NCBI RefSeq assembly: GCF_028280385.1
Contig: NZ_JANQLX010000015.1
Coordinates: forward strand, 784,247-848,246
Direction of reading: 5' to 3'
Length of the DNA stretch: 64,000 nt
DNA from: Allomuricauda sp.
GTDB lineage: Bacteria; Bacteroidota; Bacteroidia; Flavobacteriales; Flavobacteriaceae
Below the pieces are notes generated by a model. It saw only the letters and a list, made by a program, of their open reading frames with translations. It was not told the DNA's origin and made no database searches. Below are positions 24,843 to 32,065 of this stretch, piece by piece. A program made the translations under genes and the position numbers. Within the stretch, counting starts at the first letter, position 1, and each line of letters begins with the position of its first letter.

Positions 24843-25253
24843 TTATGCCTCGTATGGTTTTTCTACCAATCGCATGGAAATCCACCAGTAGTTGCCGGCA
24901 GGGTCTTTAACCCCGGCCTGTCGGTCTTCGTATGACATATCGGCGGGCTCCAATACAGATTCGGCTCCATTATCCAAAGCGTGTTGGTACATACGATCCA
25001 CATCGTTTACAAATAAATAAAAGGAGGTGCGCATGCCTTCAAATTCCCCACGGGCCTGACTGATCATAAAGCAACTATTGCCAATCTTAAGAATACAATT
25101 GGCCACATCGCCATTGGGCATGCTGGTCCTATTTAATTCCTCTGCATGGAAGGCCTCTTTCAAGAATTTGATTTCTGTAGGCGGGTCGGATACAAATAAG
25201 TAGCTGCTAACCGTTTGGAACCCTTCCGGGATGTATGTATTGAAAATGTCCAT
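24843..25253 (-). CDS. VOC family protein (glyoxalase / PhnB-like)
   Basis: This 136-aa cytoplasmic protein is a vicinal oxygen chelate domain: TVSSYLFVSDPPTEIKFLKEAFHAEELNRT, ANCILKIGNSCFMISQARG, FYLFVNDVDRMYQHALDNGAESVLEPADMSYEDRQAGVKDPAGNYWWIS. The DPAGNYWWIS end is typical of the PhnB / glyoxalase-like subgroup that often acts as a dimer of two beta-alpha-beta-beta-beta units. Substrate cannot be assigned. It is convergent with the flavinylation gene and divergent from the second AraC gene. Confidence 0.88.
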   Translation of the reverse strand: MDIFNTYIPEGFQTVSSYLFVSDPPTEIKFLKEAFHAEELNRTSMPNGDVANCILKIGNSCFMISQARGEFEGMRTSFYLFVNDVDRMYQHALDNGAESVLEPADMSYEDRQAGVKDPAGNYWWISMRLVEKPYEA

Positions 25254-25321
25254 TGGTGTGTGGTTTAGGTTAAAGTGTTGTTTTCAAATTACGTAAATTT
25301 AAGTACCTATATATATGACGA

Positions 25322-26179
25322 ATGATCAGGGAGTTATTGGACATTAACGACTTTATTGTTTTGGTGGAAGAAGCAGATTCCAAGGAAATTACCATTGACT
25401 CCTGCACTTTTGACGAGCCGGTAATTGCAGTTGCCTTCTATGGAGCGGGAAATGTGGAACTAAGCGTTCAATTTGAGGGGAAAGAAAAGGCGTATCGGCA
25501 TAGCAAAGGACTTGCTTTGTCCTTTTATGCTGATGATAAAGTTGAATTTGTACATACGGTTTCCGCAAATAAACCCTTGGAGTGCATTCTAATCGCCACC
25601 TCACCTCGAAATTTGGAAAAATTGCCCCATGGGGAAGGGGAGTTGTTCTCGCAAATGCTGAACCAGTTGGTACATCCATCCGACCACTATGTGCAAGGGC
25701 CTAAATTTTATATGACCCCGGAAATGCAGTCCATCGTCCACCAGATATTTCATTCACCCTACCAAGGAAAGACCAAAATGATGTTTTTCCGTAGCCAGGT
25801 TACCACCTTGCTCTCCCATTTTTTTGGACAATTGGCACAGCGGGATGAGGACGGCATCAAAACATCGGAAAAGGAAAAATTGGTGCAGGCCAAGGAAATC
25901 CTGGCCCAAAATCTGGATGCGCCCCCTTCCTTATCAGAACTTTCCAAGCAAATAGGGTTGAACAGTTTTAAGCTTAAAAAGAACTTTAAGGCCTATTTTG
26001 GGGTTCCGGTTTTTAAATATCTCCAAAACGAAAGATTGTCCAAGGCGCATGACCTGTTACGAAATCGGGAGGCTTCAGTGCAGGAGGCGGCATGGCACGT
26101 GGGGTACGATAGCCTAAGCTCGTTTTCCAATGCTTTTGCCAAAAAATACGGTTTTCGGCCCAGTGAAATTAGAGGGTAG
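25322..26179 (+). CDS. AraC family transcriptional regulator
   Basis: This 285-aa protein starts at ATG 25322. The first half is a weakly conserved sensor region (LLDINDFIVLVEEADSKEITIDSC, VIAVAFYGAGNVELSVQFEGKE, PHGEGELFSQMLNQLVHPSDHYV). The last 100 residues are the AraC-type double helix-turn-helix: PPSLSELSKQIGLNSFKLKKNFKAYFGVPVFKYLQNERL and ASVQEAAWHVGYDSLSSFSNAFAKKYGFRPSEIR. The overall shape resembles the PchR/YbtA branch, several members of which sense siderophores and activate their uptake. It is divergent from the VOC gene; no operator is obvious. Its stop touches the end of the convergent cyclase gene. Confidence 0.92.
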   Translation: MIRELLDINDFIVLVEEADSKEITIDSCTFDEPVIAVAFYGAGNVELSVQFEGKEKAYRHSKGLALSFYADDKVEFVHTVSANKPLECILIATSPRNLEKLPHGEGELFSQMLNQLVHPSDHYVQGPKFYMTPEMQSIVHQIFHSPYQGKTKMMFFRSQVTTLLSHFFGQLAQRDEDGIKTSEKEKLVQAKEILAQNLDAPPSLSELSKQIGLNSFKLKKNFKAYFGVPVFKYLQNERLSKAHDLLRNREASVQEAAWHVGYDSLSSFSNAFAKKYGFRPSEIRG

Positions 26180-27286
26180 TCAATACCCATCCGTTCGAAC
26201 GGAACAAATGGATACAGCACCTTTTTTCCCCTTGAGCGGTACACTGCCAATATGTTCAAAGATGTAATGGGAATCCTCCAGCCTATTTTTTAAGAATTCA
26301 GATACCAAAAGTTCACTGCCGAGATTATTGCATTGCCCTTGAATTCGGGCTGCGGTATTTATGGTATCACCATGATAGGCTATTTCCTTTTTGTATTTCC
26401 CCACTTCGGTTACCGTCACTGTTCCAGCGTGCACCCCGGCCTTGAAAAAAGGAAGACAATCGTAGGTGGTCTCATAATACTCCCGTTTGCTTTCCAATTG
26501 TTGTTTAAACCTGTAAAAGGCCTCGAGTAGGTTCTGATTGCGAATGCCTTCATCCAAGGACCAGGTGAGTACAGCTTCATCCCCTACGTATTGATATATT
26601 TCGCCGTTGTTGGCTGCAACTATGCCCAAATCGTTGAAACAATCTTGCACCAACTTGCTATAGGTAACATGACCCAGGCGTTCTGCCAAGGTGGTCGATG
26701 CCTGTAAATCCAAAAACATAAAGATTCTTTCTTCTTCGTGAGGGGTATAGAACCGTCCCATAATCAACTTGAACAGATTGCCTTCTCCAAGCATTAGATT
26801 TACTTGACGCAGAATGGCCAAAAAGATATCCAAGCATATCACATAGAAATAAATGGCCACGCTTCCCGTGTCAAAAGCAAAGGTGAGCAGGTCCACGGAT
26901 GTGCCAAAGTACAAGTCGTACACACCAAAAGCCACTACCACCAGCAGCATAACAAAGAGCAGGGTGTACAATAGCTTAATGAGAAGGAACCTTCTTAGCG
27001 AAATGTTCTTATAGATGCGTTCTTCTGTTACCACCTGGGACAGACCGGAAATGAATCCAATAATGGGACCCAAGGTAAAAGCAATAAGAAGGCTTTCCTG
27101 AAACTCAAACTTCAGATTTCCCAGTTCTTCGGTACCCACACCACGAACAATACTCAAAAAAACAAAACCCAAAGTCCAACCCAGGATATAGAATCTGAGC
27201 GTTCGCCAGCGGCGCTTATTAATCCATGTAACCACCATATTTCCAAAGTTATCCTTTTCGAACAAATCTTCCTCCTTTTTGAACAA
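26180..27286 (-). CDS. Membrane-bound class III adenylate/guanylate cyclase
   Basis: This 368-aa protein has four predicted membrane segments in residues 30-165 (LGWTLGFVFLSIV, LLIAFTLGPIIGFISG, LLYTLLFVMLLVVVAF, AIYFYVICLDIFLAIL). The class III catalytic domain follows at about 185-340. Metal-binding aspartates are D193 (FLDLQASTTLAERLG) and D236 (YVGDEAVL); HGDTINTAARIQ gives D307, N310 and R314. The K/D specificity pattern is not fully read, but adenylate cyclase is the more likely activity. The membrane part is not a known sensor domain. It converges with the second AraC regulator and diverges from the DUF5367 gene. Confidence 0.9.
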   Translation of the reverse strand: MFKKEEDLFEKDNFGNMVVTWINKRRWRTLRFYILGWTLGFVFLSIVRGVGTEELGNLKFEFQESLLIAFTLGPIIGFISGLSQVVTEERIYKNISLRRFLLIKLLYTLLFVMLLVVVAFGVYDLYFGTSVDLLTFAFDTGSVAIYFYVICLDIFLAILRQVNLMLGEGNLFKLIMGRFYTPHEEERIFMFLDLQASTTLAERLGHVTYSKLVQDCFNDLGIVAANNGEIYQYVGDEAVLTWSLDEGIRNQNLLEAFYRFKQQLESKREYYETTYDCLPFFKAGVHAGTVTVTEVGKYKKEIAYHGDTINTAARIQGQCNNLGSELLVSEFLKNRLEDSHYIFEHIGSVPLKGKKGAVSICSVRTDGY

Positions 27287-27307
27287 ATCAACCCTGGAAA
27301 CCCAAGG

Positions 27308-27315
27308 TAGATTTG
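27308..27315 (+). promoter_or_regulatory. Putative promoter -7 element for the DUF5367 gene
   Basis: TAGATTTG matches TAnnTTTG exactly, 26-33 bases before the ATG at 27341. A TTTG sits 26 bases upstream, longer than the usual spacing. Confidence 0.45.
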
Positions 27316-27340
27316 TCCTGTAATCAAAAAAACCAAAGAA

Positions 27341-27754
27341 ATGAAGACAATAAAAGTATTAGGGATATCCATCGCAATCTGGATGCTTGGAGTGTCCGCT
27401 TTCACATTGATTTACGAGTTTCCTTTAATGGAAAACAGGTCTGAGCAAGCCAATATTGGTTTGGCCTTGGTAGTTCCCATTTTGGTATGGGGAGGAGCAT
27501 GGTTCTACTATCGAAAAGGCAGCTTAACCCACGGTTTAAAGTTGGGATTGGTCATGCTTTTGGTAAGCGCCACATTGGATGCTTTGATCACGGTGCCTTT
27601 ATTGATACTTCCCTCTGGAGGGAGTTACTCAAGCTTCTTTGGGTCATTGGATTTCTGGCTAATTGCTTTGGAATTCGTAGGAGTAGCCTTGCTCTATTGG
27701 TATTTCAGGGTTCATAATCAAATCAAAAGGAAAACACAACAAAACAAAGTATAA
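27341..27754 (+). CDS. DUF5367 family membrane protein
   Basis: This 137-aa integral membrane protein has four hydrophobic segments: IKVLGISIAIWMLGVSAFTLIYEF, NIGLALVVPILVWGGAWFYYR, LKLGLVMLLVSATLDALITVPLLIL and FWLIALEFVGVALLYWYF. The family has no known function. It is followed after 18 bases by an NmrA-type NAD(P)-binding protein, with which it is probably co-transcribed. The N-terminus continues directly from the divergent cyclase promoter area. No cytoplasmic domain is present apart from the short Lys-rich tail. Confidence 0.78.
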   Translation: MKTIKVLGISIAIWMLGVSAFTLIYEFPLMENRSEQANIGLALVVPILVWGGAWFYYRKGSLTHGLKLGLVMLLVSATLDALITVPLLILPSGGSYSSFFGSLDFWLIALEFVGVALLYWYFRVHNQIKRKTQQNKV

Positions 27755-27772
27755 CATCAAATTTCAAAAATT

Positions 27773-28609
27773 ATGAAAAGCAAGATTTTAGTATTGGGCG
27801 GTAAAGGAAAAACTGGCCGTAGAGTAGCAGAACAACTTTCAACATTGGGGCATACCGTACGTATTGGTTCCCGAAGTGAAAATCCCGCATTTGATTGGGA
27901 CCAACCGGAAACTTGGGGCAAAGCCATGGAAGGAATGGACAAGATGTATATCACTTTTCAACCTGACCTGGCAGTTCCCGGGGCTTTACAAGCGATTGAA
28001 GGATTAATGGAAGAAGCCAAACGACAAAACATCCAAAAAGTGGTGTTGCTCTCCGGAAAAGGAGAGGTGGAGGCCGAGCGTAGTGAGCAGGTAGTGATTA
28101 ATTCAGGGGTCGCACATACCATAGTGCGGGCCAGCTGGTTCAACCAAAACTTTAGCGAAAGCTTTTTCTTGGAGCCTATCCAACATGGATTTGTTGCCCT
28201 TCCCCATGCCGATGTTGAGGTACCTTATGTGGATGCCAATGATATTGCTGCTGTTGTGGTGGAGGCCTTGTTGAATGAAACGCATAATGGACAAATTTAT
28301 GAGCTGACTGGTCCAAGGTTGTTGACTTTTAGGGAAATCGTCCGTGACATCTCTGAGGTTACAGGAAGGGAAATAGCGTTTACTCCCGTTTCCCTGCCGG
28401 CATACATCAAAGCCTTGGAGGAACAAGGGGTTCCTGCCGACTATGTGTGGCTTATCAATTATCTGTTTAGCGAAGTATTGACCAATCCCGACAACCAGCT
28501 TGTTAAGCACGATATTGAAAAAGTGTTGGGTAGAAAGCCCATCGATTTTTCAGAATATTTGGAAAAAACAGTGGCTACGGGTGTCTGGAACGCCCGGGAG
28601 GACAACTAA
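27773..28609 (+). CDS. NmrA-like NAD(P)-binding oxidoreductase
   Basis: This 278-aa protein begins with a Rossmann nucleotide site (ILVLGGKGKTGRRVAEQLSTLGHTVRIGSRS). The atypical short-chain dehydrogenase layout of NmrA/QOR2-type proteins follows: ALQAIEGLMEEAKRQNIQKVVLLSGKGEVEAE, VAHTIVRASWFNQNFSE, VPYVDANDIAAVVVEALL and YELTGPRLLTFREIVRDISEVTG. The YxxxK catalytic pair of classical SDRs is absent, as expected for this group. It could be a quinone-type reductase or a redox sensor. It follows the DUF5367 gene and ends at a perfect bidirectional terminator. Confidence 0.88.
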   Translation: MKSKILVLGGKGKTGRRVAEQLSTLGHTVRIGSRSENPAFDWDQPETWGKAMEGMDKMYITFQPDLAVPGALQAIEGLMEEAKRQNIQKVVLLSGKGEVEAERSEQVVINSGVAHTIVRASWFNQNFSESFFLEPIQHGFVALPHADVEVPYVDANDIAAVVVEALLNETHNGQIYELTGPRLLTFREIVRDISEVTGREIAFTPVSLPAYIKALEEQGVPADYVWLINYLFSEVLTNPDNQLVKHDIEKVLGRKPIDFSEYLEKTVATGVWNAREDN

Positions 28610-28626
28610 ACCTGAGGTATTTTTAT

Positions 28627-28656
28627 AAGAAGGCGGACATTAATGTCCGCCTTCTT
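28627..28656. terminator. Bidirectional terminator, perfect 30-bp palindrome
   Basis: AAGAAGGCGGACATT is followed directly by its exact complement AATGTCCGCCTTCTT (28627-28656). It lies between convergent genes and overlaps the last codons of the haloperoxidase-like gene (stop at 28640-28642). T-rich sequence follows on the plus side and on the minus side. Confidence 0.92.
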
Positions 28657-29974
28657 TGTTTATTGGGTTCAAAAAATGGGTCACGGCATAGCTTCCAATT
28701 TCCCTTCCTAATCTATGTCCTTCCTCAGAATCGTACCGGAAATGGATACCTAGGTAAATTCTGGATAGGGAAGCCTCCAATCCGGCATCGGAAAAACTAT
28801 TGAAGGACCGGGATGGCGGATTCATTTGAACTTTTTCTGAGAAGGGACCTGCACTATCCACTTCCTCGGTCACCATTTCAAAGGAGTATTCATTTCCTTT
28901 ACCCAAGGTGTGCGCCAAAGTTTCCATGGCCGCGGAACTGGCGGTCCCATGGGCAGAAGGGTAGGAAGGAAAGGCATAGGTGTGCTTGTGCAGGTTGTTC
29001 CATTCTGTGTCCGCCTCCGTATCAGGATTTTCGTCATGTTCGGCCCAACGGATGGCCGTATAAGGTCTCCAGTGATTATAGTGGAACTTATTGTCAAAAA
29101 CATTGATGTAGGCATCGTACACCGCCATATTTAGCAGGGCATATAGTCTAGCTGCTTCCCAGAGATTCAGTTGCTCCTTGTTGACCAGGTTTCGTGCTAA
29201 TCTATTATGGGAATTCTCGACAAAATCCTTCCACCACATGGCCAAATGGGCTTGGTCTTCGGTTCTAATTTCATTTTCAGTACTTCCAACTTCCTTTACC
29301 TCATTGAAGGCCTTGGTGTAAGCTTCACTTTGGATTTCCGGGGGAGGTGGTGACCTGAAATGGTCTGGTGAAGGAAGCATAAAGGTTTTGGCGTTGGCCC
29401 AACCGGCCCCAAAAATAAACCCTTCCGGAGTGCCGCTATGCTCATTGAATTCTGCATAAACTCCCGGCGCCATGGGGTGCCATGTATATGCTGCTTCTCC
29501 GTTCCAGGCATCATTGTTGCGCATTTCAAGAATGGCATTTACGGATGCATTGGCCAGGGATTTTGCTTTGGCGAATTCGCCTGTATCACCAATGGATGTT
29601 TCCAGCAATGCATCAAACGCTGCTTTTTTATTTGGATATTGGTGCACAGCCATGTCATAACAGGTAAAAATGGCGGTAGCAATGGGGTCAGCATCAATAT
29701 TTTCCGCCTTATATGCATAAGATTCGAATTGGGGGGAAATCACATTGACGGCATCATGCACCGCAATATGCATCATGCTGAGGGTTCGCAAACCTTTTAG
29801 GGTAAGCAGGCCATCTTCTTCCACGGCCACTTCCATAACCTTTTCGTTCCACTGGTTCAGCACAGAGGCAGGATAATCAGCAGGAGCAATGTCCTTGGTG
29901 CCACAGCTCAACATTAGCAAAATCAAGGGACACATTTTAATCACATGGGGAACTGATCGCATCAGTGTTTTCAT
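28640..29974 (-). CDS. PAP2 / vanadium-dependent haloperoxidase-like lipoprotein
   Basis: This 444-aa protein has a lipoprotein signal (KMCPLILLMLSCGTK). The full motif of the PAP2 / vanadium haloperoxidase family is readable. K296 with R303-P304 in KFHYNHWRP matches K-x6-R-P. PSAH stands at 339-342. S404-R405 with H411 and D415 in SRIYLGIHFRYD matches SR-x5-H-x3-D. All vanadate or phosphate ligands are thus present. The protein could be a halide peroxidase or an acid phosphatase; the length and PSAH box fit the bacterial VCPO-like branch common in marine flavobacteria. It is monocistronic, with its end inside a perfect palindrome terminator. Confidence 0.88.
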   Translation of the reverse strand: MKTLMRSVPHVIKMCPLILLMLSCGTKDIAPADYPASVLNQWNEKVMEVAVEEDGLLTLKGLRTLSMMHIAVHDAVNVISPQFESYAYKAENIDADPIATAIFTCYDMAVHQYPNKKAAFDALLETSIGDTGEFAKAKSLANASVNAILEMRNNDAWNGEAAYTWHPMAPGVYAEFNEHSGTPEGFIFGAGWANAKTFMLPSPDHFRSPPPPEIQSEAYTKAFNEVKEVGSTENEIRTEDQAHLAMWWKDFVENSHNRLARNLVNKEQLNLWEAARLYALLNMAVYDAYINVFDNKFHYNHWRPYTAIRWAEHDENPDTEADTEWNNLHKHTYAFPSYPSAHGTASSAAMETLAHTLGKGNEYSFEMVTEEVDSAGPFSEKVQMNPPSRSFNSFSDAGLEASLSRIYLGIHFRYDSEEGHRLGREIGSYAVTHFLNPINKEGGH

Positions 29975-30178
29975 GTTGTTTTTGATTTAAATGCATTGTG
30001 GTATTGCCCTATTGTAGAATGCCAAAAAATGGACATCAATAGCAGCAATACCTATGCAGAATTATTTATATGCTGGGGAAAGTTTTGTCCTCCTAATTTA
30101 CATCAAAAATTTTTTTAATGTATTGAAAGATAGAAGGTTTAATGTTAAAGTAACGATTGGGAAAGTGTCACGCTAACT

Positions 30179-30994
30179 TTAGTTGGGCACCGATTGCCTA
30201 AAGTCTGGTGTCAACTGTCCGTTGACCCAACTCAATTCGCGTATTTCCACTGTGGTCTTGGTCCAATGTGTAGATTCATCAAAGATTTCCCCCCGTTCTT
30301 TTTTAAACAGGATTTTGTTGGGGAGCCCCCCAAGATCGCTTGGAAAAATAAATTGTTCCGCATGGAAATAAATACCGGAATCGGAAATGTTGGACAGGGC
30401 GGCCATATCAACCAGTTCATTATCCTGGACAAATAGATAAATGCCACCGCCATCGGTTCCGCATGCTTCGGAGTAATAATCAATGTACAACATCCCATCT
30501 AGATTGGGAATTCCCTTGTTATCCAAAATACGAATGGCAAAATTAGTATTGGACAGCGGAATTTTTCTTTCGGCATAATCGCCATGGACCACATTGCGGA
30601 TGTTGAGATAATTTCTTTCCCCTTCCTTGGAATAGGAGAAATAATAATGCTCCCCATTTAAGGTTTTCCTTTCCAATGATAACAGTCCTCCAAGGATATA
30701 CCCAGTTACACCGTCGTCGTACTTCACTCTGTAAAACGGGGAATCAAAACCTTTATAGGGCCACGAGTAGTGTGTTTTTTCCAGAATTTCTACCCATTCG
30801 CCAATTTTGAGAAGCTCAAGTACCTCGGATTCTGCACTGGGGGCAGATCTAAGCTTAACGTCGTTGCCAAATACATAAACTTGTTGACCTACATTAAAAC
30901 TACATGCTTCGGTAGGACAATGTAGATTTTCTTGGGCGTTGGTGATAAAAGTAAATAGGGTGGTTAGGGCCGAAATCAGAATTTTTGCTTTCAT
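30179..30994 (-). CDS. Secreted protein with SH3b domain
   Basis: This 271-aa protein has a signal peptide (AKILISALTTLFTFITNAQ). An SH3b-type domain follows at about 35-105: VGQQVYVFGNDVKLRSAPSAESEVLELLKIGEWVEILEK, FYRVKYDDGVTGYILGGLLSL. The remainder is an unassigned beta-rich domain (KIPLSNTNFAIRILDNKGIPNLDGMLYIDYYSEACGTDGGGIYLFVQ). SH3b domains of this shape bind peptidoglycan or target enzymes to the cell wall. No neighbour suggests a pathway; nothing was seen in the 204 bases downstream toward 29974. Confidence 0.85.
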   Translation of the reverse strand: MKAKILISALTTLFTFITNAQENLHCPTEACSFNVGQQVYVFGNDVKLRSAPSAESEVLELLKIGEWVEILEKTHYSWPYKGFDSPFYRVKYDDGVTGYILGGLLSLERKTLNGEHYYFSYSKEGERNYLNIRNVVHGDYAERKIPLSNTNFAIRILDNKGIPNLDGMLYIDYYSEACGTDGGGIYLFVQDNELVDMAALSNISDSGIYFHAEQFIFPSDLGGLPNKILFKKERGEIFDESTHWTKTTVEIRELSWVNGQLTPDFRQSVPN

Positions 30995-31100
30995 ATCGTA
31001 TAATTTTATGATGAAGACAGCCCAAACGGGTGTTATTTTATATACGGTACAAAATGTAAAACTGGTTTACCCCAAACTGTGGTTGTAGGATGTTTACAAA

Positions 31101-31132
31101 AAAAGAAGCCCCGTCCATGGCAAGGCGGGGCT
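31101..31132 (-). terminator. Terminator of the Spy/CpxP-like gene
   Basis: AGCCCCG / CGGGGCT (31107-31113, 31126-31132) forms a 7-bp stem around a 12-base loop; on the minus strand it is followed by seven T. It lies 20 bases after the stop of the leftward gene. Confidence 0.8.
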
Positions 31133-31152
31133 CCTAAAATCAACAAAAAACA

Positions 31153-31599
31153 CTATCCTCTTCTTCCCTTCTCCTGCATTTTCTTTTTGCCGTTCATTCT
31201 CTTTTTTAAGCTCAATTTTTTCCAAGTCTGGTATTGCTCATCGGTCAATACCTCCTTCATTTGTTGCTGATGGGCTATTTGCTCATCCAATCGGGCGTTT
31301 GCCATTTCAAATCGCTCATCGGAAGTTGGTTTTTTCCATTCGCCGTTTTCCTTTTTGGCCTTGATTTCTTCGTATTTGGCTTTCCGCTTTTCCGCTTGCG
31401 CCAAGTTGATTTCCAAAATCTTTTGCTGCTGTCTTTGAGTTAAATCCAGCGCCAAAGTGAGCTTTTTTGTTTTGAGGGTTGCCACTTGTTCGGTGGTCAT
31501 GTCCCCATTAAATCCCTTTCCTGTTCTTGACCCTTGATGTCTTTGAGCCGTGGCCCCAATGGTGGTTAAAAGCACCATTAGAATTACTAATCGCTTCAT
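31153..31599 (-). CDS. Spy/CpxP-like secreted helical protein
   Basis: This 148-aa protein has a signal peptide (RLVILMVLLTTIGATAQ). A highly charged helical body follows: MTTEQVATLKTKKLTLALDLTQRQQQKILEINLAQAEKRK, then ERFEMANARLDEQIAHQQQMKEVLTDEQYQTWKKLS. The LTxxQxxxI repeats and the DEQYQ-W block are those of the periplasmic Spy/CpxP-type (LTXXQ) proteins, which act as ATP-independent chaperones in Proteobacteria. The basic tail (KKRMNGKKKMQEKGRRG) is unusual. A terminator follows 20 bases later. Confidence 0.85.
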   Translation of the reverse strand: MKRLVILMVLLTTIGATAQRHQGSRTGKGFNGDMTTEQVATLKTKKLTLALDLTQRQQQKILEINLAQAEKRKAKYEEIKAKKENGEWKKPTSDERFEMANARLDEQIAHQQQMKEVLTDEQYQTWKKLSLKKRMNGKKKMQEKGRRG

Positions 31600-31702
31600 A
31601 TGCTTAAATTTTTATGATTTGGAAATTGGACAAGGTTTTCCTTGAATGGTTTAATATCCAAACCAATTTTATAAAGCTTTTAAGAATTGATGGGAGCTTG
31701 AC

Positions 31703-31891
31703 TTACTCTTGGGCCAACTGCAAATCCTTTTTAGGGTTCTCGTGGTCCATTGAATCGTCAAATTCTGTCTCTGCAAGTTCTTTGGCGTGCAACTGCTTTT
31801 GGAATTCCTCGTGCTGCTCTACTACATAATAGATGGAGGAAGCCGCCAGAAAACAGAAAAAATAGATAAGACTTTTGATTTTGTAGGTCAT
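31703..31891 (-). CDS. Small single-pass membrane protein, unknown
   Basis: Starting at ATG 31891, the 62-aa protein has one hydrophobic segment (KSLIYFFCFLAASSIYYVV) and a charged C-terminal helix (EQHEEFQKQLHAKELAETEFDDSMDHENPKKDLQLAQE). A longer start at 31936 adds residues without support. It is not recognised as a family. It sits between the metalloprotease gene (32066-34564) and the Spy/CpxP-like gene (31153-31599), all leftward. Because of its small size it could still be spurious, but the membrane segment and acidic tail look protein-like. Confidence 0.5.
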   Translation of the reverse strand: MTYKIKSLIYFFCFLAASSIYYVVEQHEEFQKQLHAKELAETEFDDSMDHENPKKDLQLAQE

Positions 31892-32012
31892 GATTCTAGG
31901 ATTTGGGATTACTAAAATAGGCAAACCTATTGCCAATACTCACGATATGTTGTGAATATAGCTTTTTTAGATGTGAATCGGACGAAATGTATGGTATAAT
32001 CGATAAAAAGCA

Positions 32013-32039
32013 GGGTTTGCACTAAAAAAGCGCAAACCC
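32013..32039 (-). terminator. Terminator of the metalloprotease gene
   Basis: GGGTTTGC / GCAAACCC (32013-32020, 32032-32039) forms an 8-bp stem; the minus strand continues TGCTTTTTA. It lies 27 bases after the metalloprotease stop. Confidence 0.78.
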
Positions 32040-32065
32040 GGTTTATTTTCTTACAAAAATGGAGC

